Position numbers and translations under genes: made by a program. Source: JBHGYD01 sp041920415 (lineage in GTDB: Bacteria > Bacillota > Bacilli > Bacillales > Anoxybacillaceae). From it: a stretch of DNA of 32,669 bases. Location: contig JBHGYD010000039.1 of the NCBI GenBank assembly GCA_041920415.1, positions 1 through 32,669 on the forward strand, given 5' to 3'. Shown here one piece after another: positions 7,676 to 15,463 of this stretch. Numbering within the stretch: position 1 is the first letter of the stretch; every line of letters starts with the position of its first letter. The notes beneath the pieces were generated by a model. The model had not been told where the DNA came from and made no database searches. It saw only the letters and a program-made list of their open reading frames with translations.

Positions 7676-7704
7676 TCTAAATAAAAAATAGAGGAGGGTA
7701 AAGG

Positions 7705-9642
7705 ATGGAAAAGAAAACGTTTTATATTACAACACCTATTTATTATCCAAGTGGAAATCTACATATTGGTCATGCTTACACGACAGTAGCTGGTGATGCG
7801 TTGGCTCGTTACAAACGCCTTCGTGGTTATGATGTGATGTATTTAACAGGCACAGATGAACATGGACAAAAAATTCAACGGAAAGCCGAAGAAAAAGGAG
7901 TAACTCCTCAAGCTTATGTAGACGAAATTGTCGCTGGAATTAAAGAGCTATGGAAAAAACTTGATATTTCCTATGATGATTTTATCCGCACTACGGAAAA
8001 TCGCCATAAGGAAGTAGTTGAGAAAATTTTCGCTCGTCTTGTTGAACAAGGGGATATTTATTTAGATGAATATGAAGGTTGGTATTGTACACCGTGTGAA
8101 TCTTTCTATACAGAAAGACAACTTGTTGATGGAAACTGCCCAGACTGCGGTCGTTCGGTTGAAAAAGTAAGAGAAGAATCTTATTTCTTTAACATGAGCA
8201 AATATGTTGACCGCCTTCTTCAGTATTACGAGGAAAATCCGGAGTTTATCCAGCCAGAGTCACGAAAAAATGAAATGATTAACAACTTTATTAAACCAGG
8301 GTTAGAGGATTTAGCAGTATCACGTACGACGTTTGATTGGGGAATTAAAGTTCCGGGAGATCCGAAACATGTGATTTATGTATGGATTGATGCATTATCG
8401 AACTATATTACAGCGTTAGGATATGGAACGGATAACGATGAAAAGTTTTTGAAATATTGGCCGGCAGATGTGCATTTAGTTGGTAAGGAAATTGTTCGTT
8501 TCCATACGATTTATTGGCCAATTATGTTAATGGCTTTAGATTTACCGCTTCCTAAAAAAGTGTTTGCTCACGGCTGGCTATTGATGAAAGACGGAAAAAT
8601 GTCGAAATCAAAAGGGAACGTTGTTGATCCGGTAACATTAATAGACCGATACGGATTAGACGCGTTACGTTATTATTTACTTCGGGAAGTTCCGTTTGGT
8701 TCAGACGGTGTTTTCACTCCGGAAGGTTTTGTCGAACGCATTAATTATGACTTAGCAAACGATTTGGGTAATCTGTTAAATCGTACAGTTGCTATGATTC
8801 AAAAATATTTTGATGGCATCATTCCAACTTATGCTGGAGCTAAAACAGATTTTGACAACGAACTTGTCGAAATGTCGAAAGAAACCGTTAAAAATTATGA
8901 AGAAGCAATGGAAAAAATGGAGTTTTCTGTTGCTTTGACAGCGGTATGGCAATTCATTAGTCGAACAAACAAATATATCGATGAAACACAACCTTGGGTA
9001 TTGGCTAAAGATGAGACAAATAAGGAAAAATTAGCATCTGTTATGACGCATTTAGCAGAGTCACTTCGTCATATCGCGATTTTGTTACAGCCATTTTTAA
9101 CTCGTACACCAGAGAAAATGTTCCATCAACTTGGCATCACGCAAGAAGAATTAAAACAATGGGATAGTTTATATGAGTTTGGTCTTTTAAAAGAAGGAAC
9201 AAAGGTAGTAAAAGGCGAACCGCTCTTCCCGCGTTTAGAAATAGAAGAGGAAGTAGCATATATTAAAGCACAAATGCAGGGGGACAAACCATCACAAGAA
9301 AAACCAAAGGAAACAGCAGCAGAAATAACAATCGATGATTTTATGAAAATTGATTTACGAGTCGCACAAGTGTTACATGCCGAACCGGTAAAAAATGCGA
9401 ATAAGCTTCTAAAATTGCAACTTGACCTGGGCTATGAGAAACGGCAAGTTGTTTCAGGCATTGCCGAGTTTTATAAACCTGAACAATTAATCGGAAAAAA
9501 AGTCATTTGTATCACAAATTTAAAACCTGTTAAGTTGCGCGGGGAATTATCACAAGGAATGATTTTAGCAGGAGAAGAAAACGGGGTTCTTTCTTTAGCA
9601 ACTGTTGATGAAAGTCTTCCAAATGGGACAAAAATAAAGTAA
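7705..9642 (+). CDS. metS: Methionyl-tRNA synthetase
   Basis: Charges initiator and elongator tRNA-Met. 645 residues, slightly shorter than B. subtilis MetS (664). The class I signatures are HIGH at 20-23 and KMSKS at 298-302. The connective zinc knuckle is seen as CTPCESF and CPDCG (about residues 130-150). The anticodon-binding helical domain follows, then a Glu/Lys-rich linker near 520-545 and a C-terminal Trbp111/EMAP-type tRNA-binding domain (IDLRVAQVLHAEPVKNANKL onward). ATG 7705 has GAGGAGGG 6 bases upstream. It is transcribed from its own promoter with a structured leader and ends in a terminator. Confidence 0.97.
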   Translation: MEKKTFYITTPIYYPSGNLHIGHAYTTVAGDALARYKRLRGYDVMYLTGTDEHGQKIQRKAEEKGVTPQAYVDEIVAGIKELWKKLDISYDDFIRTTENRHKEVVEKIFARLVEQGDIYLDEYEGWYCTPCESFYTERQLVDGNCPDCGRSVEKVREESYFFNMSKYVDRLLQYYEENPEFIQPESRKNEMINNFIKPGLEDLAVSRTTFDWGIKVPGDPKHVIYVWIDALSNYITALGYGTDNDEKFLKYWPADVHLVGKEIVRFHTIYWPIMLMALDLPLPKKVFAHGWLLMKDGKMSKSKGNVVDPVTLIDRYGLDALRYYLLREVPFGSDGVFTPEGFVERINYDLANDLGNLLNRTVAMIQKYFDGIIPTYAGAKTDFDNELVEMSKETVKNYEEAMEKMEFSVALTAVWQFISRTNKYIDETQPWVLAKDETNKEKLASVMTHLAESLRHIAILLQPFLTRTPEKMFHQLGITQEELKQWDSLYEFGLLKEGTKVVKGEPLFPRLEIEEEVAYIKAQMQGDKPSQEKPKETAAEITIDDFMKIDLRVAQVLHAEPVKNANKLLKLQLDLGYEKRQVVSGIAEFYKPEQLIGKKVICITNLKPVKLRGELSQGMILAGEENGVLSLATVDESLPNGTKIK

Positions 9643-9651
9643 TGCATATAT

Positions 9652-9700
9652 AAAGAGGTGAGCGTGGGGAGTTGAACGCACGACACCTCTTTGTTGTCAT
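9652..9700 (+). terminator. Intrinsic terminator of metS
   Basis: Outer stem AAAGAGGTG (9652-9660) with CACCTCTTT (9684-9692), inner GCGT/ACGC pairing, followed by a T-rich stretch. Confidence 0.75.
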
Positions 9701-9723
9701 TTTGTAATGAAAATGTTAACGAG

Positions 9724-9752
9724 CTGTGATATATGTCATCAGTTGGTATGAT
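9724..9752 (+). promoter_or_regulatory. Probable extended -10 promoter of tatD
   Basis: TATGAT at 9747-9752 preceded by TG at 9744-9745 (extended -10). The -35 at 9724-9729 (CTGTGA) is weak. Confidence 0.45.
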
Positions 9753-9785
9753 ACACTTAAGATTAAGTTAAAAGGGGTTGTAGTG

Positions 9786-10556
9786 ATGCTATTTGATACA
9801 CACGCGCATTTAAACGCCATGCAATATAGCGAAGATGTAGAAGAAGTCATTCGTCGCGCTACGAATGAGGGAGTTTCTCATATTGTCGTCGTTGGTTTTG
9901 ATCGCCCCACGATTTCAAGAGCGATTGAACTAGCAGAGCAATATGATTTTATTTATGCCGCGGTCGGTTGGCATCCAGTTGATGCAATTGATATGACAGA
10001 AGATGATTTGCAAATGATTGAGGAGTTAGCGGCCCATCCGAAAGTCGTTGCATTAGGAGAAATGGGTCTTGATTATTACTGGGATAAATCACCGAAAGAG
10101 GTGCAAAAAGAAGTATTTCGTAAGCAAATCGCCTTAGCGAAAAAGGTAAAATTGCCGATTATTATACATAACCGTGAGGCAACAGCGGATATTTTAGAGA
10201 TTTTAAAAGAGGAAAATGCCGCAGAAGTTGGCGGAATTATGCATTGTTTTACGGGAAGTATCGAAGTAGCGAAACAATGTATTGACATGAATTTTTATAT
10301 TTCGTTTGGTGGTCCTGTTACGTTCAAAAACGCAAAAAAACCAAAAGAAGTCGCAAAAGAAATACCGCTTGAACATTTATTAATCGAAACAGATTGCCCG
10401 TATTTGACACCCCATCCGTTCCGTGGAAAACGAAACGAACCAAGCTATGTTAAGTATGTGGCAGAAGCAATTGCAGAGCTAAAAGGAATTTCATTTGAGG
10501 AAGTAGCAGAGAAAACATCGGATAACGCCAAAAAATTGTTCGGCATCAATCGCTAA
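9786..10556 (+). CDS. yabD: TatD-family metal-dependent DNase YabD
   Basis: TatD-type amidohydrolase-fold nuclease, 256 residues (255 in B. subtilis). All metal ligands are present: H6 and H8 in THAH, E92 in GEMGLDYYWD, H128 in IIHNRE, H153 in MHCFTG and D203 in ETDCPYL. Members act as 3'-5' DNA exonucleases in repair or DNA degradation; the exact role in Bacillus is not settled. ATG 9786 is chosen from AAGGGG about 9 bases upstream and from the homologue's start (MLFDTHAHLN); the frame is open upstream to 9726 without support. It stands alone, between the metS terminator and the yabE leader. Confidence 0.93.
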   Translation: MLFDTHAHLNAMQYSEDVEEVIRRATNEGVSHIVVVGFDRPTISRAIELAEQYDFIYAAVGWHPVDAIDMTEDDLQMIEELAAHPKVVALGEMGLDYYWDKSPKEVQKEVFRKQIALAKKVKLPIIIHNREATADILEILKEENAAEVGGIMHCFTGSIEVAKQCIDMNFYISFGGPVTFKNAKKPKEVAKEIPLEHLLIETDCPYLTPHPFRGKRNEPSYVKYVAEAIAELKGISFEEVAEKTSDNAKKLFGINR

Positions 10557-10578
10557 TAAAATTTGTCACTTTTTTGGG

Positions 10579-10670
10579 AGACTTGTCTAAATACAAGTAA
10601 ATAAAAAAAAGTTCTACAAAATTAGAACGGGACATAGTATAGATGTGTCGACAAGTCTTCCTTTCCTTTT
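10579..10670 (+). other. Structured region upstream of yabE
   Basis: AGACTTGTC (10579-10587) pairs perfectly with GACAAGTCT (10650-10658), followed by a pyrimidine-rich run. The left arm can instead pair with the nearby ACAAGT (10593-10598), and GTTCTA/TAGAAC form an inner stem (10611-10627). The two pairings exclude each other. It could be the tatD terminator or a switch in the yabE leader. It does not look like the c-di-AMP riboswitch. Confidence 0.35.
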
Positions 10671-10760
10671 AATTTTATTTTTTGCATAATAGAGTGTGTT
10701 TACGCGTAAATGTTAGAAGGAGAGGGGAAATATTGGCGAAAGAAGGAGGCGTTTTTCATC

Positions 10761-11954
10761 GTGTTAGCCAACATGAAAACTTTGTTTTCCGACTCGTTAA
10801 AGAGGAACTTAACAGTGACGGCTGGTAGTTTAATAGCTTTTTCAGCGACAACTGGATTCGCAGGATATGAAGTGACGAAAGAACATGTCACACTTACAAA
10901 AAATGGGGAAAAACAAGAAATTCGTACACACGCCGATACGGTGAAAGAAGTACTAAAAGAACAGCATATTCATCCACGACCGGAAGATTATGTATATCCC
11001 TCGATGGATACACCTGTAACAGACGATTTAAATATTGTTTGGGAAGCGAGCAATCGGGTAACACTGACAGTGAATGGGAAGCAAAAAGAGATATGGACGA
11101 CTGCAAAAAACGTGAGAGAATTATTTGCCGCCCAAAACATAGCAGTAGGACAACATGATAAATTGTTTCCATCGCTTGATACAAAGATTCGAAAAGGCAT
11201 GACAATTATGTTTGAAAAAGCGTTCCCCATTCAATTGAATGTCGGCGGTAAACAACAACAAGTGTGGGCAACTTCGACTACTGTCGCTGACTTTTTAAAG
11301 GAGCACAACATCACATTAAGCGAACTTGACCGTGTAGAACCATCATTACACGAAAAAGTGAAAGAAAATATGGTCGTAAAGGTTACAAAAGTTCAAAAAG
11401 TCACCGATGTAGTGGAAGAACCAGTGAATTTTGCAGTCGTCACTCGAAGAGATGCAAAGTTGCCTAAAGGAGAGCAACGAGTGATTAGTCCTGGTCAAAA
11501 AGGACTTGTATCGAAACAGTATGAAGTTATTTTGGAAAATGGAAAAGAAGTATCGCGAAAGTTAGTCAAAACCGAGATGATTAAACAAAGCAAAGATCGC
11601 GTTGTTGCAGTTGGAACAAAAGCGAGTCAACACGCTATTATATCGCGTGGCAATCAACAAGCATCGCGAGAAATTTACGTAACAGCCACTGCGTATACTG
11701 CTTATTGCGGTGGGTGCTCTGGAAGAACAAGCACTGGCATTAACTTGCGTGCCAATCCTCATATGAAAGTCATTGCTGTTGATCCTCGCGTCATTCCGCT
11801 TGGTTCTAAAGTATATGTTGAAGGATATGGTTATGCCATCGCTGCTGACACAGGCTCTGGAATCAATGGCTATGAAATCGATGTTTTTTTCCCAGAAAAA
11901 TCAACCGCTTTTCGATGGGGAGTAAAGCGTGTGAAAGTAAGAATTGTACAATAA
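10761..11954 (+). CDS. yabE: Cell-wall-associated YabE (DUF348-G5-3D, Rpf-like lytic factor)
   Basis: Exported, membrane-anchored wall protein of 397 residues (437 in B. subtilis). A basic N-terminus and hydrophobic segment (about 16-36) form the anchor or signal. Three DUF348 repeats follow (about 42-82, 98-140, 155-197), then a G5 domain (about 212-288) and a C-terminal 3D domain (306-397) whose three aspartates are D341, D363 and D374. 3D domains resemble lytic transglycosylases, so muralytic activity is inferred. GTG 10761 is chosen because AAGGAGG (10743-10749) lies 11 bases upstream; ATG 10773 is possible. In B. subtilis yabE is repressed by a SigX/SigM antisense RNA; I did not identify that promoter here. 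An intrinsic terminator follows. Confidence 0.9.
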   Translation: MLANMKTLFSDSLKRNLTVTAGSLIAFSATTGFAGYEVTKEHVTLTKNGEKQEIRTHADTVKEVLKEQHIHPRPEDYVYPSMDTPVTDDLNIVWEASNRVTLTVNGKQKEIWTTAKNVRELFAAQNIAVGQHDKLFPSLDTKIRKGMTIMFEKAFPIQLNVGGKQQQVWATSTTVADFLKEHNITLSELDRVEPSLHEKVKENMVVKVTKVQKVTDVVEEPVNFAVVTRRDAKLPKGEQRVISPGQKGLVSKQYEVILENGKEVSRKLVKTEMIKQSKDRVVAVGTKASQHAIISRGNQQASREIYVTATAYTAYCGGCSGRTSTGINLRANPHMKVIAVDPRVIPLGSKVYVEGYGYAIAADTGSGINGYEIDVFFPEKSTAFRWGVKRVKVRIVQ

Positions 11955-11965
11955 GGTAAAAGACG

Positions 11966-11993
11966 CAGAGGGTTTTTTTGCCCTCTGTTTTTT
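11966..11993 (+). terminator. Intrinsic terminator of yabE
   Basis: CAGAGGG (11966-11972) pairs with CCCTCTG (11981-11987) across a T-rich loop, followed by TTTTTT. Confidence 0.8.
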
Positions 11994-12131
11994 CGTTATA
12001 ATGGAGGGAGATTTTCTGTTTATATTAGACGAAACAACGTTAAAAAAGTTTCAAGTTTTTTTTGAAAAATCGATAGGTGATTTCAAGTCTTTTCGAATTA
12101 AAAATGCTTTATTTTACCAAGGAAGGAGGAA

Positions 12132-12189
12132 GCGCAGAAAATAGGTAAAAAAGCTTATTTCTCCTGCATTGAAGACGAGATTTCTGCGC
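12132..12189 (+). promoter_or_regulatory. Inverted repeat in the rnmV leader
   Basis: GCGCAGAAA (12132-12140) and TTTCTGCGC (12181-12189) form a perfect 9-bp pairing that ends 7 bases before the rnmV start codon. A strong AAGGAGGA-like sequence (12119-12130) lies just before the left arm but has no start codon at a useful distance. The arrangement could control rnmV translation; this is inference. Confidence 0.35.
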
Positions 12190-12196
12190 GTCAGTA

Positions 12197-12760
12197 GTGA
12201 AAATTAAAGAAGTGATTGTTGTCGAAGGAAGGGACGATACGGTAGCGATTCAACGCGCCGTTGAAGCAGATACAATTGAAACGAATGGGTCTGCCATTAA
12301 TGAAGAAACGCTCGAACGAATTAAATTGGCAAAAGAAAAGAGAGGGGTCATTATTTTTACCGATCCGGATTTTCCTGGAGAAAAAATTCGAAAAACCATT
12401 GCGGAATATGTTCCTGGCTGCAAGCATGCGTTTTTACCGAAAGAAGCAGCACTTTCAAAGAAAGGAAGAGGCGTCGGAGTAGAATATGCGTCTGTCGAAG
12501 CAATCCGTCAGGCATTAGAACATGTATATGAAGAAACGATGGAATTCAAAGAGGACATTACATTTGACGATCTAATCGCTGCTGGGTTAATCGGTGGCTC
12601 TTTAGCAAAAGCGCGACGACAGCGTCTAGGGCAATTGCTAAAAATAGGATATACAAATGGAAAACAACTCCATAAACGGTTGCAAATGTTCCAAATCTCA
12701 AAGGAAACATTTAAGGATGCACTAAAGCAAGTACTTCAGGAGGAAAAGCAACATGAATAA
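12197..12760 (+). CDS. rnmV: Ribonuclease M5 (5S rRNA maturation)
   Basis: Toprim-domain endonuclease that cuts both sides of precursor 5S rRNA, working on the 5S-L18 complex. 187 residues (186 in B. subtilis). The Toprim residues are E10 in VVEGRDD and D56, D58 in FTDPDFPG; the C-terminal basic half (RRQRLGQLLKIGYTNGKQLH) is the RNA-binding part. The start is GTG at 12197, giving MKIKEVIVVEGRDD as in homologues, but no real Shine-Dalgarno sequence precedes it, and the leader is folded (12132-12189). Its 3' end overlaps ksgA by 8 bases and contains the ksgA ribosome site, so the two are cotranslated. Confidence 0.95.
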   Translation: MKIKEVIVVEGRDDTVAIQRAVEADTIETNGSAINEETLERIKLAKEKRGVIIFTDPDFPGEKIRKTIAEYVPGCKHAFLPKEAALSKKGRGVGVEYASVEAIRQALEHVYEETMEFKEDITFDDLIAAGLIGGSLAKARRQRLGQLLKIGYTNGKQLHKRLQMFQISKETFKDALKQVLQEEKQHE

Positions 12761-13640
12761 AGATATTGCGACACCGATACGTACGCGTGAAATTTTAGAT
12801 AAGTACGGTTTTTCTTTTAAGAAAAGCCTTGGGCAAAATTTTTTAATTGATACAAATATTTTGCGACGAATTGTTGACTTCGCAGAGTTGTCAAATGAAA
12901 CCGGCGTCATTGAAATCGGACCTGGAATCGGCGCACTAACCGAACAACTTGCTCGACGAGCTAAAAAAGTCGTAGCCTTTGAAATTGATCAGCGACTATT
13001 GCCAATTTTGTCGGACACATTATCTCCATATTCGAATGTTTGTATCATTCATCAAGATGTGTTGAAGGCGGATATTCAGCGTGTGATTGACGATGAATTG
13101 ACTGAAGTGAACGATATTATGGTCGTCGCCAATTTACCTTATTATGTGACGACACCGATTATTATGAAGTTGCTCACTGATCGTTTGCCGATTCGCGGTA
13201 TTGTCGTTATGTTGCAAAAAGAAGTTGCCGACCGTATTTCTGCCCAGCCGGGGACAAAAGATTACGGATCTTTATCGATTGCGATTCAATATTATACACA
13301 AGCAGAAACTGTAATGACTGTTCCGCGAACGGTGTTTATGCCACAACCAAATGTTGATTCGGCTGTCATTCGGTTGACAAAACGAGAAAAACCGCTCGTG
13401 GAGGTTACAAATGAACCGTTTTTCTTTCAAGTTGTTCGCGCTAGCTTTGGACAACGCCGAAAAACAATTTTAAATAATTTAACAAATAATTTACCGAATG
13501 GAAAATCGTTAAAAGAAGTAATTGAAAATGTATTAACAGAACTTCATATTGACCCACGTCGTCGCGGAGAAACGCTAACGATTGATGAGTTCGCTTTACT
13601 CAGTAATCGTTTATGGAATGCACTTCATGAAAAGGCCTAG
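12753..13640 (+). CDS. ksgA: 16S rRNA dimethyladenosine transferase KsgA
   Basis: Dimethylates A1518 and A1519 of 16S rRNA late in small-subunit assembly. 295 residues. SAM motif EIGPGIG at 54-60, catalytic NLPYY at 127-131, the N-terminal SLGQNFL block, and the C-terminal FGQRRKTILNNL segment typical of the family. ATG 12753 has AGGAGG (12738-12743) 9 bases upstream, inside rnmV. The rnmV-ksgA pair joins two ribosomal RNA maturation steps. The stop codon lies inside the downstream terminator stem. Confidence 0.96.
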   Translation: MNKDIATPIRTREILDKYGFSFKKSLGQNFLIDTNILRRIVDFAELSNETGVIEIGPGIGALTEQLARRAKKVVAFEIDQRLLPILSDTLSPYSNVCIIHQDVLKADIQRVIDDELTEVNDIMVVANLPYYVTTPIIMKLLTDRLPIRGIVVMLQKEVADRISAQPGTKDYGSLSIAIQYYTQAETVMTVPRTVFMPQPNVDSAVIRLTKREKPLVEVTNEPFFFQVVRASFGQRRKTILNNLTNNLPNGKSLKEVIENVLTELHIDPRRRGETLTIDEFALLSNRLWNALHEKA

Positions 13641-13657
13641 ATTTAGGTCTTTTTTCT
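13631..13657 (+). terminator. Intrinsic terminator of rnmV-ksgA
   Basis: AAGGCCTA (13632-13639) pairs with TAGGTCTT (13644-13651, one G-U) and runs into TTTTT. It overlaps the ksgA stop and shields the SigK gene yabG. Confidence 0.8.
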
Positions 13658-13667
13658 TTATCGTATC

Positions 13668-13694
13668 ACCTCTTTTGGATATATGCATATTTTA
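13668..13694 (+). promoter_or_regulatory. SigK promoter of yabG
   Basis: AC at 13668-13669, 16-base spacer, CATATTTTA at 13686-13694. This fits the SigK pattern AC-16-CATAnnnTA exactly. The start site would be near 13702, 30 bases before the gene. Confidence 0.7.
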
Positions 13695-13731
13695 CTTAAT
13701 AAACAACCGTATACTTTTGGAGTGAATAGTG

Positions 13732-14613
13732 ATGGATATTAAGGTTGGTGATATTGTCGCAAGAAAATCGTACGAATGTGATTTATTATTTCGCGTCATT
13801 GATATCAAAGAAAAAAATGGGGAAAAAGAAGCGATTCTCCATGGCGAAGATGTACGGTTAATTGCAGACGCTCCGTTTAACGATTTGATCATTATTGATG
13901 AACGAGAGCAACAAGCGCGAAGAAAAAAAGAAAAAGAATTAATTGAACAGTCGTATAAATTATTTCGCCAAGATTATCATTTAATCAAGCAAAAAATGGA
14001 GTATCGAGCGACGGGAGGATATCAAACGGAGAAAGATTTTTTTCAAATTCCGGGGCGCGTCCTTCATTTGGACGGTGACCCTTTATATTTGCGCAAATGT
14101 TTAGATTTATATGAACGAATCGGGGTTCCTGTTTACGGCGTGCATTGTGAAGAAAAAGACATGCCAGAAAAAGTTGGGGGACTTATTGAACAATTTCGCC
14201 CCGATATTTTAGTGATTACAGGTCATGATTCTTACTCAAAATCGAAAGGCAAAGTAACAGATCTGAAAGCATACCGCCATTCAAAATATTTTGTTCAAAC
14301 GGTCAAGGAGGCGAGAAAAAAAATTCCTCATCTAGACCAGCTCGTTATTTTTGCTGGGGCTTGTCAATCTCATTTCGAGTCGCTCATTCGCACTGGTGCA
14401 AACTTTGCAAGCTCGCCAGCTCGAGTCAACATCCATGCTCTTGATCCTGTTTATATTGTTTCGAGGATTAGTTTTACTCCCTTTACAGAGGCAGTGAATG
14501 TTTGGGATGTACTACGTAATACATTAACAGGTGAAAAAGGGCTTGGTGGTGTAGAAACAAAAGGAGTGTTACGTACAGGAATGCCTTTTCATCTTATACA
14601 AGAGGCAGATTAG
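13732..14613 (+). CDS. yabG: Sporulation-specific coat protease YabG
   Basis: Mother-cell cysteine protease that processes spore coat proteins after assembly. 293 residues (290 in B. subtilis). The N-terminal part resembles a small beta-barrel (MDIKVGDIVARKSYECDLLF); the catalytic half holds the conserved TGHDSYSK (H165) and FAGACQSHFES (C211), which I take as the likely His-Cys pair from conservation in the family. ATG 13732 is preferred to GTG 13729 because GGAGTG (13719-13724) is then 7 bases away. A good SigK promoter lies at 13668-13694 and terminators flank the gene, so it is an isolated late mother-cell unit. Confidence 0.95.
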   Translation: MDIKVGDIVARKSYECDLLFRVIDIKEKNGEKEAILHGEDVRLIADAPFNDLIIIDEREQQARRKKEKELIEQSYKLFRQDYHLIKQKMEYRATGGYQTEKDFFQIPGRVLHLDGDPLYLRKCLDLYERIGVPVYGVHCEEKDMPEKVGGLIEQFRPDILVITGHDSYSKSKGKVTDLKAYRHSKYFVQTVKEARKKIPHLDQLVIFAGACQSHFESLIRTGANFASSPARVNIHALDPVYIVSRISFTPFTEAVNVWDVLRNTLTGEKGLGGVETKGVLRTGMPFHLIQEAD

Positions 14614-14652
14614 ATGATCGCTACGATGAGATATGATCGGGCGATCTTTTTT
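14613..14652 (+). terminator. Intrinsic terminator of yabG
   Basis: GATCGC (14616-14621) pairs with GCGATC (14641-14646), with further internal pairing, followed by TTTTTTAT. Confidence 0.7.
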
Positions 14653-14723
14653 ATTTCATACATAATTTTGCATATTAAGTATATAATATACACGAAAATG
14701 AGAAAAATGTAGAAAAATACACG

Positions 14724-14753
14724 TTGACACATATGAAAAAGCGTTGATATAAT
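14724..14753 (+). promoter_or_regulatory. Upstream SigA promoter of veg
   Basis: TTGACA (14724-14729), 18-base spacer, TATAAT (14748-14753), with TG one base before the -10 (extended). Both boxes are perfect. Strong vegetative promoters are known at veg in B. subtilis. Confidence 0.8.
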
Positions 14754-14761
14754 TTTTATTT

Positions 14762-14790
14762 TTGATTTTTTTATTAAAATTTGTTATAAT
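14762..14790 (+). promoter_or_regulatory. Second, downstream SigA promoter of veg
   Basis: TTGATT (14762-14767), 17-base spacer, TATAAT (14785-14790). The start site would be near 14797, so this transcript would have almost no leader before GAGGTG at 14800. Confidence 0.7.
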
Positions 14791-14813
14791 TACAGTAGTG
14801 AGGTGGAGAGCGA

Positions 14814-15077
14814 ATGACAAAAACTTTATCCGATATTAAAAAGGCGTTAGATTCCAATATCGGCAAGCGCTTGACATTAAAAGCGAATGGCGGACGAAGA
14901 AAAACGATTGAACGATGCGGCATTCTCGCAGAAACATATCCATCTGTGTTTGTTATCGAGCTCGATCAAGAGGAAAATGCGTTCGAGCGAGTATCTTATA
15001 GTTATGCAGACGTGCTAACTGAAACAGTAAAATTAACGTTTTTAGACGACGATCATATGGTAATGGGCGGGCAGTAG
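14814..15077 (+). CDS. veg: Veg protein
   Basis: Small conserved protein of 87 residues (86 in B. subtilis), abundant in growing cells. In B. subtilis Veg stimulates biofilm gene expression by acting against SinR; the biochemical activity is not established. The block LGKRLTLKANGGRRKTIE-like sequence (residues 17-34 here) and FERVSYSYADVLTETV are nearly identical to the family; only the last dozen residues differ. ATG 14814 has GAGGTG 8 bases upstream. Two tandem SigA promoters and an immediate terminator make it a strongly expressed single-gene unit. Confidence 0.95.
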   Translation: MTKTLSDIKKALDSNIGKRLTLKANGGRRKTIERCGILAETYPSVFVIELDQEENAFERVSYSYADVLTETVKLTFLDDDHMVMGGQ

Positions 15078-15100
15078 ACATTTGTTTGCTGCTTTTTGTT
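15071..15100 (+). terminator. Intrinsic terminator of veg
   Basis: GCAGTAGACA (15071-15080) pairs with TGTTTGCTGC (15083-15092, two G-U pairs), followed by TTTTTGTTTT. It includes the veg stop codon. Confidence 0.75.
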
Positions 15101-15206
15101 TTGAAATGAGAACTTCTCGCGCTTTTTCCTATATAAGGTGAACATAAAGACACGGCTGTTTTAAAATAATAAAACTGTCGCGGCTTTTGAAAGGGGTTGT
15201 TTACGT

Positions 15207-15386
15207 TTGGGTCGACGTCGAGGAGTTATGTCGGAACGTTTTAAAGAGGAACTCGCGAAAGAATTAGGATTTTATGATGTCGTTCAGAGAGAAGGTTGGG
15301 GCGCGATTCGCGCAAAAGATGCGGGGAACATGGTGAAATTAGCGATAGAAATGGCCGAACGGCATTTAGCAGAGAAAACGAAGTGA
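15207..15386 (+). CDS. sspF: Small acid-soluble spore protein SspF
   Basis: Minor DNA-binding spore protein related to the alpha/beta-type SASPs, 59 residues (61 in B. subtilis), made in the forespore. The family signature is clear: MGRRRGVMSERFKEELAKEL, then GFYDVVQREGWGAI and RAKDAGNMVKLAIEMAE. The start is TTG at 15207; AAAGGGG (15190-15196) lies 10 bases upstream, and the product then begins exactly like the B. subtilis protein. A weak SigG-like pattern (ACATA at 15142-15146, 18 bases, AATAATA at 15165-15171) may be its promoter. It is flanked by terminators on both sides. Confidence 0.92.
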   Translation: MGRRRGVMSERFKEELAKELGFYDVVQREGWGAIRAKDAGNMVKLAIEMAERHLAEKTK

Positions 15387-15413
15387 CTCAACGAAAAAAA
15401 AGATAGTCGCGAC

Positions 15414-15446
15414 AGCCGAAGCTAATATTGCTTCGGCTTTTCTTCG
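15414..15446 (+). terminator. Intrinsic terminator of sspF
   Basis: AGCCGAAGC (15414-15422) pairs perfectly with GCTTCGGCT (15430-15438), followed by TTTCTTC. Confidence 0.85.
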
Positions 15447-15463
15447 AAAAGGATGTTGAAATA

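Larger units (their letters stand above)
7154..7704. other. 551-base abrB-metS divergent control region
   Basis: No protein gene of normal size is visible. Reading left to right, it holds the abrB ribosome site, two Spo0A boxes (7204-7220), the abrB promoter (7254-7281), an AT-rich stretch (about 7285-7490) with no feature I can name, a second Spo0A-box-like pair (7497-7513), a SigA promoter (7549-7578), a 9-codon open frame with a ribosome site (7600-7629) and a terminator-like hairpin (7647-7675) before metS. Confidence 0.7.

Noticed and set aside
7585..7704. T-box riboswitch in the metS leader
   Set aside because: No AGGGTGG-type T-box sequence or specifier stem is present, and the leader is too short.
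10557..10760. c-di-AMP (ydaO-type) riboswitch upstream of the wall gene yabE
   Set aside because: The conserved sequence blocks are missing and the region is too AT-rich and short.
10733..10837. TTG-initiated short frame overlapping the start of yabE
   Set aside because: It has a fair ribosome site but overlaps yabE out of frame and shows no family resemblance.
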